Positions 1 through 5,932 of a DNA stretch of 8,544 bases are shown in pieces (position 1 is the first letter of the stretch; each line of letters opens with the position of its first letter). A model generated the notes under the pieces. That model was not told the origin of the DNA. It worked only from the letters and a program-made list of their open reading frames with translations, and searched no databases. Source of the DNA: Marinagarivorans sp. UBA5868. GTDB lineage: Bacteria; Pseudomonadota; Gammaproteobacteria; Pseudomonadales; Cellvibrionaceae. Both the position numbers and the translations under genes were made by a program. The stretch is taken from assembly GCA_002432095.1 (NCBI GenBank), contig DJFQ01000201.1:1-8544 (forward strand), read 5' to 3'.

Positions 1-1071
1 CGCTGGGACATTATCGATATGGTGCGGTTGTGTTATGCATTAAGGCCAGAGGGTATCGAGTGGCCAGTGGTGGATGGGCGCGTGAGCTTCCGTTTGGAAT
101 TGCTGACGGCCGCCAATGGAATTAGCCACCAGTCTGCCCACGATGCCTATTCGGATGTAGAGGCGACCATTCAACTCGCCCGATTAATTCGGGCAAAACA
201 ACCTGCACTTTATGATTACGTTGTGCAGCACAAGCACAAAAGCAAGGTTGGTCCTTTATTCGATTTGGTCGGTCACAAGCCACTTTTGCATATCTCCTCT
301 AAATTCCCCGCGGACAATGGCTGCGCCGGGTTGGTTATGCCTCTGGCAATGCACCCGACAAATAAAAATGCGGTAATTGTCGTCAATCTTTCTGCGGATC
401 CGACGGATTTAATCGGTCTGAATGCGGAGCAGATTGCGGAGCGCGTATTTACTGCGCAAGACGACCTGCCGGAAGGTGACGATAGAATTCCACTGAAATT
501 GATTCATCTTAATAAATGCCCTGTGGTAGTCACGCCTAAAATGCTGGATGAAAAAGCGGCCGAGCGTCTAAAGATCGACCGCACTTTGTGTGAAAAACAC
601 TGGCATCAGTTGCTGCAGGTCGATTTGAAAAGCAAAGTCCAACAGGTGATGGGGCGTAATGAGTTCCCGCCGCGCAGCGATCCAGAGAGGCAATTATATG
701 ATGGCTTTGTCTCGGGTGAGGACAAGGCCGTTATGACACAAGTGCGCACCGCGACACCGCATGACCTTACGCAGCACAATTTTGTGTTTCGTGACAAACG
801 TCTTAGAGAAATGCTGTGGCGATACAAAGCCCGCAATTTTCCCGCAAGTTTGTCCAATGCGGAGCGCGGTCAATGGTTGGAATTTTGCCGCGGCCGGCTG
901 GAAAATGGCGATGAGGGAGTTTTGTCTGTTGCGCAACTGCAGGAAAAAATTCGCATCTTGGACGAAGGGCAGAATCTAAATAAAGATCAGAAAATTGTAT
1001 TGCAGCAGTTGTTCCGCTACAGCCGCGCGTTAGCGCAGGAATACCAATTGGGGTCTAAATGCTGTTGGTGA
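1..1071 (+). CDS. sbcB: Exonuclease I (exodeoxyribonuclease I), 5'-truncated by window edge
   Basis: Exonuclease I degrades single-stranded DNA 3' to 5' and works in the cytoplasm in recombination, mismatch repair and replication-fork processing. The reading frame is open from base 1, ahead of the first ATG at 19, and already reads like family sequence (RWDIIDMVRLCYALRPEGI), so the gene starts outside the window. About 356 residues of a family of about 475 are present. The last DEDDh catalytic motif is visible as HDAYSDVEAT, with the catalytic His and Asp at window residues 47 and 52; the first three acidic residues lie upstream. Then come the SH3-like domain (KPLLHISSKF, PLAMHPTNKNAVIVVNL, LNKCPVVV) and the helical C-terminal domain (QLYDGFVSGEDKAVM, DKRLREMLWRYKARNFP). 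All of these match E. coli ExoI in order. The stop overlaps the Shine-Dalgarno of the next gene. I am very sure of the identity. Confidence 0.97.
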   Translation, partial: RWDIIDMVRLCYALRPEGIEWPVVDGRVSFRLELLTAANGISHQSAHDAYSDVEATIQLARLIRAKQPALYDYVVQHKHKSKVGPLFDLVGHKPLLHISSKFPADNGCAGLVMPLAMHPTNKNAVIVVNLSADPTDLIGLNAEQIAERVFTAQDDLPEGDDRIPLKLIHLNKCPVVVTPKMLDEKAAERLKIDRTLCEKHWHQLLQVDLKSKVQQVMGRNEFPPRSDPERQLYDGFVSGEDKAVMTQVRTATPHDLTQHNFVFRDKRLREMLWRYKARNFPASLSNAERGQWLEFCRGRLENGDEGVLSVAQLQEKIRILDEGQNLNKDQKIVLQQLFRYSRALAQEYQLGSKCCW

Positions 1072-1077
1072 TAATTC

Positions 1078-1392
1078 ATGAAAACCAATGAACTGATTGC
1101 TGCCGCTGAGGCGGAGCTAGTGCCGCAATTGCGGGTGATGAAGACCAAAGAACTGGAGCGCCATGCGGCTAAGCTGTTGAAAAAGATCGGTGCCGATTAC
1201 GCGCAGGTGCTCGCTGAAGTCACGAAAGCAGTGCCGGAACTCAATGCGGAACAAAATGCCTTTGTTCGGATCCAGCAAATCGTAAGCGCTTGTGGACGAA
1301 ACGACGCGGACAGGAAAATCGTCGAGAGAGCCTCGGTTATCATGATGGTGATTATCAAAAAACAATTTCTAAAAATTCATTCACAGAATTGA
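1078..1392 (+). CDS. Hypothetical protein, small helical, coupled to sbcB
   Basis: A 104-residue protein that I do not recognise. It is rich in Ala, Glu, Lys and Leu and looks almost entirely alpha-helical and soluble, with a charged middle (MKTKELERHAAKLLKKIG). There is no signal peptide, no Cys pair motif and no obvious nucleotide-binding motif. Its ATG lies six bases after the sbcB stop, and GGTGA at 1067-1071, which includes that stop codon, can serve as its ribosome binding site. This implies translational coupling and the same transcript. The frame stays open for its full length with codon use like its neighbours, which supports a real gene. Any link to exonuclease I is inferred from position only. 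Confidence 0.7.
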   Translation: MKTNELIAAAEAELVPQLRVMKTKELERHAAKLLKKIGADYAQVLAEVTKAVPELNAEQNAFVRIQQIVSACGRNDADRKIVERASVIMMVIIKKQFLKIHSQN

Positions 1393-1440
1393 CGTTGGCA
1401 TTTTCCAAACAAACCATGGGCGATGCACTTTCGTGCAGCC

Positions 1441-1446
1441 GGGAGA
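1441..1446 (+). promoter_or_regulatory. Ribosome binding site deciding the pirin start
   Basis: GGGAGA lies six bases before the ATG at 1453. The earlier in-frame ATG at 1423 has no comparable purine tract, and the ten residues it would add do not look like pirin sequence, so 1453 is preferred. Confidence 0.65.
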
Positions 1447-1452
1447 CCAGTC

Positions 1453-2388
1453 ATGAGTAACACTGAAAAACCGCATCAACTTGTATCCTCCCTCGATTGT
1501 CCGGCCGCTGCCATTGCACCAGTGTTAGAAAGAGTGTCGCCGCACAGCACCGATGTCGGCGGCATTCAGGTGAACCGGGTATTGCCACGGCGCCAGCGGC
1601 GCTTAATCGGTGCTTGGTGTTTTCTTGATCACATAGGCCCGGTGAGCGGCAGCGAAATTGATTTGCATGTGGGTGCACACCCGCATATCGGGTTGCAAAC
1701 GTTTACTTGGATGATGCAAGGGGAAATCCTGCATCGCGACAGTCTTGGCACCGAGCAGGTGATTCGCCCAGGGCAGGTCAATTTAATGACGGCGGGACGC
1801 GGTATTGCGCATACCGAGGATAGTGTAGTGGGGCAGCACGCCATGCACGCCGCGCAACTGTGGATCGCGCTGCCGAAAGAACATGCCGATACGGAACCGC
1901 GTTTCGATCACTACCCGGATTTGCCGCGTTGGCGTGAGCAGAATTTGGATATGACGCTGCTGATCGGCACTTACGCTGCTCATAAAGCGCCAACTAAATC
2001 TTTTTCGCCACTGGTCGGAGTTGATCTGCAGGTGATCCAGGCGGGCCAGGTAAATCTTGAATTGCGCGGGGATTTTGAATATGGATTATTGCCGCTGCAG
2101 GGCAGCTGGACAATTGAAGGCGAGACGTTTGCGGAAAATGATTTGGCTTACTTGGGATGCGGGCGCCGGGAACTGATCCTCGAAAGTCCGGCCAACGGCC
2201 GCGCGCTTTTGGTTGGTGGTGCACCTATGAATCATGAAGTCTTGATCTGGTGGAATTTCGTTAGCCACAGTCGCTCCGTTATTACCCAGGCTCAGCACGA
2301 TTGGGAGGCGGATAATAAAAGCCGCTTTGCCGATGTGCCGGGCGCCGTAAAACGTCTGATACCTCCGCCGATTCCGTGGCGGGAATAA
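1453..2388 (+). CDS. Pirin family protein (bicupin)
   Basis: Pirins are two-domain cupins that bind a single metal, usually iron. Some bacterial and human members oxidise quercetin-like flavonols, and others modulate enzymes or transcription, so the cellular role here is open. From the start at 1453 the protein has 311 residues, near the family length. The N-terminal cupin carries the metal site: AHPHIGLQTFTWMMQGEILH gives His76 and His78, and MTAGRGIAHTED gives His120 and Glu122, the His-His-His-Glu set of human pirin. The second cupin domain follows (about 190-290), ending in GGAPMNHEVLIWWNFV, typical of the bacterial subfamily. There is no signal peptide, so it is cytoplasmic. It converges with the GFA gene with a single base between the stop codons and no terminator. 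I am sure of the family but not of the substrate. Confidence 0.93.
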   Translation: MSNTEKPHQLVSSLDCPAAAIAPVLERVSPHSTDVGGIQVNRVLPRRQRRLIGAWCFLDHIGPVSGSEIDLHVGAHPHIGLQTFTWMMQGEILHRDSLGTEQVIRPGQVNLMTAGRGIAHTEDSVVGQHAMHAAQLWIALPKEHADTEPRFDHYPDLPRWREQNLDMTLLIGTYAAHKAPTKSFSPLVGVDLQVIQAGQVNLELRGDFEYGLLPLQGSWTIEGETFAENDLAYLGCGRRELILESPANGRALLVGGAPMNHEVLIWWNFVSHSRSVITQAQHDWEADNKSRFADVPGAVKRLIPPPIPWRE

Positions 2389-2389
2389 A

Positions 2390-2737
2390 TCAGCTGTCGC
2401 GTCCGTTATAGGGGATGCGTTTTAAAGTATCGAGATCAATATTGTCCAGGCAGCGCACATTAATTGCGGCGGTGGCATTGCCGCTGGGATCCATGCCAAA
2501 ACCGAAAGGCGCACAGCCGCAGGTGGTGCAAAACTTATGCTGAATGACGTGGCGATTAAACGTGTAAGTCGCCATATCACTTTCCGGCGTTAGTATTTTC
2601 ACCTGGTCCTTTCCGGTAAACCAGAGCAAATAACCTTTGCGCTGACAGTGGGAACAATTGCATTCGATGACATCGCCCGGTTGGCCCTCGATTTCGAAAG
2701 CAATCCGGCCACAGTGACAACTGCCTTTTCGAACCAT
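2390..2737 (-). CDS. GFA family zinc protein (glutathione-dependent formaldehyde-activating-like)
   Basis: A 115-residue protein of the GFA/CENP-V fold, a small zinc-binding beta protein. The family is named after Gfa, proposed to help form S-hydroxymethylglutathione from formaldehyde and glutathione, but most members have no proven activity. The zinc ligands are all visible: CHCG (Cys7, Cys9), CNCSHC (Cys26, Cys28, Cys31) and FCTTCGCAPF (Cys70, Cys73, with Cys75 following). The start has a strong GGAGGA site at 2741-2746. It lies 50 bases downstream of the VOC gene on the same strand and is probably the last gene of that operon. Its stop almost touches the convergent pirin stop. The domain call is firm; a role in aldehyde or thiol-adduct handling is inferred from family and company. 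Confidence 0.92.
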   Translation of the reverse strand: MVRKGSCHCGRIAFEIEGQPGDVIECNCSHCQRKGYLLWFTGKDQVKILTPESDMATYTFNRHVIQHKFCTTCGCAPFGFGMDPSGNATAAINVRCLDNIDLDTLKRIPYNGRDS

Positions 2738-2787
2738 AAATCCTCCGCTTGCTTCTGGGAGTAAACGTTTCCCGAAATCTGAATAAA

Positions 2788-3192
2788 TTAACCCGGCATT
2801 GCTGCTGGATCCATATAAGCCAACTCCCAGGCATGGCCGTCGGGATCCTTGAAGCTGTGTCCATACATAAAACCATAGTCCATCGGTTCGCGATAAACGG
2901 TGCCGCCGTGGGTGAGCGCACGTTTAACGGTTGTGTCTACTTCTGCGCGACTGTCGCAACTCAAGCACAATAAAACTTCAGTCTGCTTATTGGCATCGCT
3001 CATGGGGTGGGGCGAAAAAGATTCGAATTTTTCCTGCGTCAGAAGCATCACGTATATATCGTCACTGATCACCATAGCCGCAGCGGTCGCGTCGGTGAAT
3101 TGCGGATTGCTGGAAAATCCCAGGCCACTATAAAAGGCTTTGGATTTTTCCAAATCTTTTACGGCGATATTCACAAATATTTTGCGGCTCAT
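2788..3192 (-). CDS. VOC family protein (glyoxalase/bleomycin-resistance fold, COG3607-like)
   Basis: A 134-residue single-module vicinal-oxygen-chelate protein. Two beta-alpha-beta-beta-beta units are recognisable: FVNIAVKDLEKSKAFYSGLG at the N terminus, and REPMDYGFMYGHSFKDPDGHAWELAYMDP near the C terminus. It resembles the group annotated as lactoylglutathione lyase-like (COG3607). The first metal-ligand position, usually His, is Asn8 here, so classical glyoxalase I chemistry is doubtful; binding of a small molecule is safer. The frame is open upstream to 3414, but that part overlaps the previous gene. The start at 3192 is chosen because the domain begins there and GAGGA (3202-3206) sits nine bases upstream. 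It starts 22 bases after the stop of the fusion gene, so it is in the same operon. The substrate is unknown. Confidence 0.92.
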   Translation of the reverse strand: MSRKIFVNIAVKDLEKSKAFYSGLGFSSNPQFTDATAAAMVISDDIYVMLLTQEKFESFSPHPMSDANKQTEVLLCLSCDSRAEVDTTVKRALTHGGTVYREPMDYGFMYGHSFKDPDGHAWELAYMDPAAMPG

Positions 3193-3214
3193 CTTGCACT
3201 GTCCTCGGAAGTTA

Positions 3215-4084
3215 TCATTTTTGAACGGGAATCCAGATCTCGGTACCACCCATGCCAGTCTCAGGATTATATTCTGAGGTGTAGCGCTCATAGCAGGGTG
3301 CATTGGCGGCTTTGAGACCCGACGCAGGCAGCCACTTTTCCCAAATCGCGCCGATGGTTTGTGGAATGGCAGACGAATGTCCGTGATGAATAAAGACTGC
3401 ATAATGTTGTGCATCGACCGCCAGGGTGGTGAATCCTCTGGGGAGAGAACCTTCTTCGCTGATTTCCACAGCTGTCAGATAATCGAAAATCTCGGCGTTG
3501 GCATTCCAGCAGATGCCGAAACAATCTTCACCTAATTGATTGGGTATTTGGCCAAGATATGTCACGAATTCTTGCCAGTGTGACGGGATTTTTTCCCGTT
3601 CGCTCATGCTGTATTGGCGGCTTATGCCGGCGAACAGACGTGTCGGCTTCTTCTCCCAGCGGTCTGGCTCTGGCACCAGGTTGCGCATGCGTTCTTCCTG
3701 CTCGCGAAGTTCGGGTGTCATTGCATCGCCAAAATCTTCCGCGGTAAATAGTGGGCGTATTTCAATTTCGGAATTTTCCGGCATGGGATTGGGACAGCGT
3801 TTTACCCATTCAATGGCTTCTTCCATGGATTTCACCTGCCACAGCCAGTAACCCGCGACGATTTCATTAGGATGTGGAAAAGGCCCTTTATTAACGGTGC
3901 GGTTGGTGCCGGAAAACGAAACCCGCGCGCCCTTGGAGCTGGGGTGCAGACCATCGCCGCCGAGCATTATGCCGGCGTCGATCAATTGCTGGTTGTACTG
4001 CATCATGGCAGTGATCAATTCTTCGCTCGGCATCTCGCCGGCTTCTGAACTTTTTGTGGCTTTAACAAAAACGATGACTTTCAT
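3215..4084 (-). CDS. YciI/DGPF-like domain fused to GyrI-like effector-binding domain
   Basis: A 289-residue two-domain protein. Residues 1-115 are a YciI-like (PF03795, DGPF) domain, recognisable from MKVIVFVKATKSSEAGEMPS, GDGLHPSSKGARVSFSG, IVAGYWLWQVKSMEEAIEWV and EIEIRPLF. The eponymous motif is KGPF at 66-69. After a charged linker (about 122-146, TPELREQEERM), residues about 148-287 form a GyrI-like/AraC-type effector-binding domain, shown by PRGFTTLAVDAQHYAVFIHHG, TIGAIWEKWLP, and PCYERYTSEYNPETGMGG followed by EIWIPV. That pattern includes the Glu of ERY, which in this superfamily faces the ligand. GyrI-like domains bind small, often hydrophobic or cationic compounds. There is no DNA-binding domain, so it is a ligand binder or enzyme rather than a regulator. 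It is the second gene of the predicted sigma-driven operon. The fusion is longer than either family alone. Confidence 0.9.
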   Translation of the reverse strand: MKVIVFVKATKSSEAGEMPSEELITAMMQYNQQLIDAGIMLGGDGLHPSSKGARVSFSGTNRTVNKGPFPHPNEIVAGYWLWQVKSMEEAIEWVKRCPNPMPENSEIEIRPLFTAEDFGDAMTPELREQEERMRNLVPEPDRWEKKPTRLFAGISRQYSMSEREKIPSHWQEFVTYLGQIPNQLGEDCFGICWNANAEIFDYLTAVEISEEGSLPRGFTTLAVDAQHYAVFIHHGHSSAIPQTIGAIWEKWLPASGLKAANAPCYERYTSEYNPETGMGGTEIWIPVQK

Positions 4085-4090
4085 GGTCGG

Positions 4091-4096
4091 CACCTT
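4091..4096 (-). promoter_or_regulatory. Ribosome binding site deciding the start of the YciI-GyrI fusion
   Basis: AAGGTG on the minus strand lies six bases before the ATG at 4084. A GTG at 4093 in the same frame would use part of this site as its start codon, and the family begins at MKVIV. The ATG is therefore preferred. Confidence 0.65.
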
Positions 4097-4130
4097 ATTT
4101 TTTGCAACGTTATTTTGTACACGTTATTTT
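4092..4130 (-). repeat. Three-copy AT-rich tandem repeat between DGPF genes
   Basis: On the minus strand AAAATAACGT occurs at 4130-4121 and again, identical, at 4116-4107. A third copy with one change, AAAATAAGGT, is at 4101-4092. The periods are 14 and 15 bases. The first copy contains the TAA stop of the upstream DGPF gene and the third contains most of the ribosome binding site of the downstream gene. The repeat therefore fills the 39-base gap between them. Confidence 0.75.
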
Positions 4131-4486
4131 TTTACAACCGGAAGATTATCAAGTTCGAAAATCGGACGAATTTCCACCGTGCCCATGCGCGCGCCCGGAA
4201 TGCGGCTGGCAATGTCGATGGCTTCATCCAAATTTGCCGCATCCACCAGGTAGTAACCACCCAACTGTTCGCGCGTCTCAGCGAATGGGCCATCTGTGAC
4301 CAAGGCTTTGCCATCACGCACGCGCACGCTGGTAGCTGTCTCCACATAATGCAACGGGGATGCGCTTAGATATTTACCTTCCCCGTTGAGCTGGTGACAC
4401 AGATCCACCGACTCGGCCATACATTTGGCACGTTCGGATTCGGTCCAGATGGATTCATCGCTGTAAATCAGCATCATATATTTCAT
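4124..4486 (-). CDS. YciI/DGPF-domain protein, first gene downstream of the ECF42 sigma factor
   Basis: A 120-residue single-domain protein of the YciI-like family (PF03795, COG3795). The fold is a small ferredoxin-like dimer related to muconolactone isomerase-type proteins. The pattern MKYMMLIYSDES, SASPLHYVETATSVRVRDG, TDGPFAETREQLGGYYLVD, LDEAIDIASRIP, MGTVEIRPIFE is classical. The DGPF motif is at residues 65-68. Proteins of this family are the characteristic neighbours and targets of ECF42 sigma factors, but their biochemical activity is not established. An in-frame ATG at 4510 exists, but the family start is MKYMM at 4486, with AAGGT (4492-4496) upstream. A match to the ECF42 promoter signature lies 44 to 70 bases upstream, so this is probably the first gene of the operon running down to 2390. 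Confidence 0.94.
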   Translation of the reverse strand: MKYMMLIYSDESIWTESERAKCMAESVDLCHQLNGEGKYLSASPLHYVETATSVRVRDGKALVTDGPFAETREQLGGYYLVDAANLDEAIDIASRIPGARMGTVEIRPIFELDNLPVVKK

Positions 4487-4529
4487 GACAGTACCTTTTG
4501 GCTTTGACATTTGATGTTCTTGCGAATTA

Positions 4530-4556
4530 GTCGTGCGCCTGCGTCGCAGATCGACA
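4530..4556 (-). promoter_or_regulatory. Predicted ECF42 sigma-factor promoter
   Basis: On the minus strand TGTCGA (4556-4551) is followed after exactly 17 bases by CGAC (4533-4530). This fits the reported ECF42 signature, TGTCGA in the -35 and CGA followed by T or C in the -10 region. It lies in the 87-base gap between the sigma gene stop and the first DGPF gene. Transcription would start near 4523-4525, giving a leader of about 38 bases. Other TGTCGA hexamers I found (4213-4218 on the plus strand, 6701-6696 on the minus strand) lie inside genes and lack the second element at this spacing. Confidence 0.7.
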
Positions 4557-4573
4557 CCGCATCAGAAATTCTT

Positions 4574-5803
4574 TCAGTGACGAGATAATTTCGCTTTGAT
4601 CTCGTCGAGGCGCTTTTGCAGAAAACGGATTTCCACCTGCTGCTGGGCCAGATGTAATGCCTCTTTATAAGCTCCGTGTGCCTCCGGATATTGTCGCAAG
4701 CGGCGGTGCAGGTCGGCTTTGGCTGCATGGGCTAAGTGGTACTGACGCAGGTCCCCCCGCCCCAGCAAACTATCCACCAGTTCCAGGCCGGTCTGTGGCC
4801 CATCGCGCATGGCCACGGCAACAGCGCGATTGAGCTCAACAATGGGAGAGGGCGCGAGACGCAGTAACACATCGTACAGCGCGACGATCTGCGGCCAGTC
4901 GGTGGCGTCCGCGGTCGGCGCCTCGGCATGTACCGCCGCAATAGCGGCCTGCACACTAAAGGCGCCGAACTGGCGTGTTATGAGTGCGCTTTCTAACAAC
5001 GACTGTCCTTCGCGAATCATGGAGTGGTCCCAAAGTGCGCGGTCTTGCTCTTCCAAGAGAAGAAGGTCGCCCTCCGGTGAGATACGGGTAGCGCGCCGTG
5101 CATGATGCAACAGCATCAGCGCGAGCAGACCGCGAACTTCGGCGTGCGGCAACAACTCCAGCAGCAACCGTGCAAGGCGAATCGCCTCCTGGGCGAGATC
5201 CGGTCGGTCCAGGCTGGCGCCGGAGGAAGCGTGATGGCCTTCGTTGAACACCAAGTAAATTACCGTCAAAACGGCTTTGAGGCGCTCGCCCAGGTGTTTT
5301 TGACCTGGCACTTCGTAAGGAATACCGGCGTTGCGAATTTTGGCTTTGCCGCGGACTAATCGCTGCGCCATTGTCGTCGGCGTGATAAGGAATGCGCTGG
5401 CGATGGCTTCGGTGGTGAGGCCGCAGATTTCCCGCAGGGTTAGCGCAATTTGCAGTTCCGGCGCGAGGGCGGGGTGGCAGCAGGTGAAGATAAGGCGCAA
5501 CTGATCGTCGGCGATAGCTTCCTGTTCTTTTTCTGGAGGAGCCGCTGGCTCCTGTTCCAGATCTTCCAACGAGTCCAGACGCGCCTCCCTGCGCAGTCGG
5601 TCGATGGCTTTGAAGCGGGCCGCCGACACCAGCCAGGCGCGGGGATTATGGGGCAGGCCATCTCGCGGCCACTGTTGCATGGCGGCGGTGAAGGCCTCCT
5701 GCAGTGCGTCTTCTGCCAAATCAAAATCCCGCAGGAGGCGCACCAGAGTGGCGAACACACGGCGCGATTCGTGTCGGTAAATGTCTTCGATTTGTTTCTG
5801 CAT
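4574..5803 (-). CDS. ECF RNA polymerase sigma factor, ECF42 group, with TPR-like C-terminal extension
   Basis: A 409-residue sigma factor, about twice the size of a normal ECF sigma, as expected for group ECF42 (COG4941). Region 2 spans about residues 5-75 (DFDLAEDALQEAFTAAMQQW, then NPRAWLVSAARFKAIDRLRR). A Glu/Pro-rich linker spans about 80-98. Region 4 spans about 105-160, with the group signature FTCCHPAL and a helix-turn-helix (LTLREICGLTTEAIASAFLI, then TMAQRLVRGKAKIR). The C-terminal extension (DUF6596 followed by a TPR-like part) includes AVLTVIYLVFNEGHHASSG, EVRGLLALMLLHHARRATR and LAHAAKADLHRRLRQYPEAHGAYKEAL. In this group the extension replaces the anti-sigma factor as the probable control element; no anti-sigma gene is adjacent. 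A GAGGA site (5810-5814) supports the start. The downstream genes are its likely regulon. The signal is unknown. Confidence 0.95.
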   Translation of the reverse strand: MQKQIEDIYRHESRRVFATLVRLLRDFDLAEDALQEAFTAAMQQWPRDGLPHNPRAWLVSAARFKAIDRLRREARLDSLEDLEQEPAAPPEKEQEAIADDQLRLIFTCCHPALAPELQIALTLREICGLTTEAIASAFLITPTTMAQRLVRGKAKIRNAGIPYEVPGQKHLGERLKAVLTVIYLVFNEGHHASSGASLDRPDLAQEAIRLARLLLELLPHAEVRGLLALMLLHHARRATRISPEGDLLLLEEQDRALWDHSMIREGQSLLESALITRQFGAFSVQAAIAAVHAEAPTADATDWPQIVALYDVLLRLAPSPIVELNRAVAVAMRDGPQTGLELVDSLLGRGDLRQYHLAHAAKADLHRRLRQYPEAHGAYKEALHLAQQQVEIRFLQKRLDEIKAKLSRH

Positions 5804-5932
5804 CGGATGTCCTCAACAGGCAAGCCGCGTGTTCTACCATGCCCGCAGTGCCGGCGCCACCCGCGCCGCTTATGGTTCGCTCTTTGCTTCGGTTCCCCGG
5901 CTGTCTTCTGCATCACCCACAAAGGGTCGCCT
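5804..5932. other. Divergent intergenic region, sigma gene / NCS2 permease
   Basis: These 129 bases hold the promoters of both divergent genes, but I cannot point to convincing -35/-10 pairs. GAGGA (minus, 5810-5814) and AAAGGG (plus, 5921-5926) are the two ribosome binding sites. A perfect 6-bp GC stem, CGGCGC / GCGCCG with a five-base loop, occupies 5852-5868. No TGTCGA-type sigma motif and no recognisable purine riboswitch are present. Confidence 0.5.

Noticed and set aside
1395..1408. TTGG-N6-CCAA dyad upstream of the pirin gene
   Set aside because: The arms are only four bases, which is expected by chance; no promoter elements accompany it.
3193..3414. N-terminal extension of the VOC protein
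   Set aside because: It overlaps the 3' part of the fusion gene in another frame, shows no VOC homology, and the start at 3192 has a good ribosome binding site.
4213..4218. Second TGTCGA hexamer, on the plus strand
   Set aside because: It lies inside the DGPF gene in the antisense direction and no CGA[T/C] follows at 16-17 bases.
5831..5840. GTTCTACC upstream of a purine permease, reminiscent of a purine riboswitch core
   Set aside because: The partner elements, loop-loop motifs and P1 stem of the purine aptamer are not present around it.
5450..5932. Long upstream extension of the permease frame, giving a 592-residue protein
   Set aside because: It is antisense to the well-supported sigma gene, does not resemble NCS2 sequence, and the permease family start with a ribosome binding site is at 5933.
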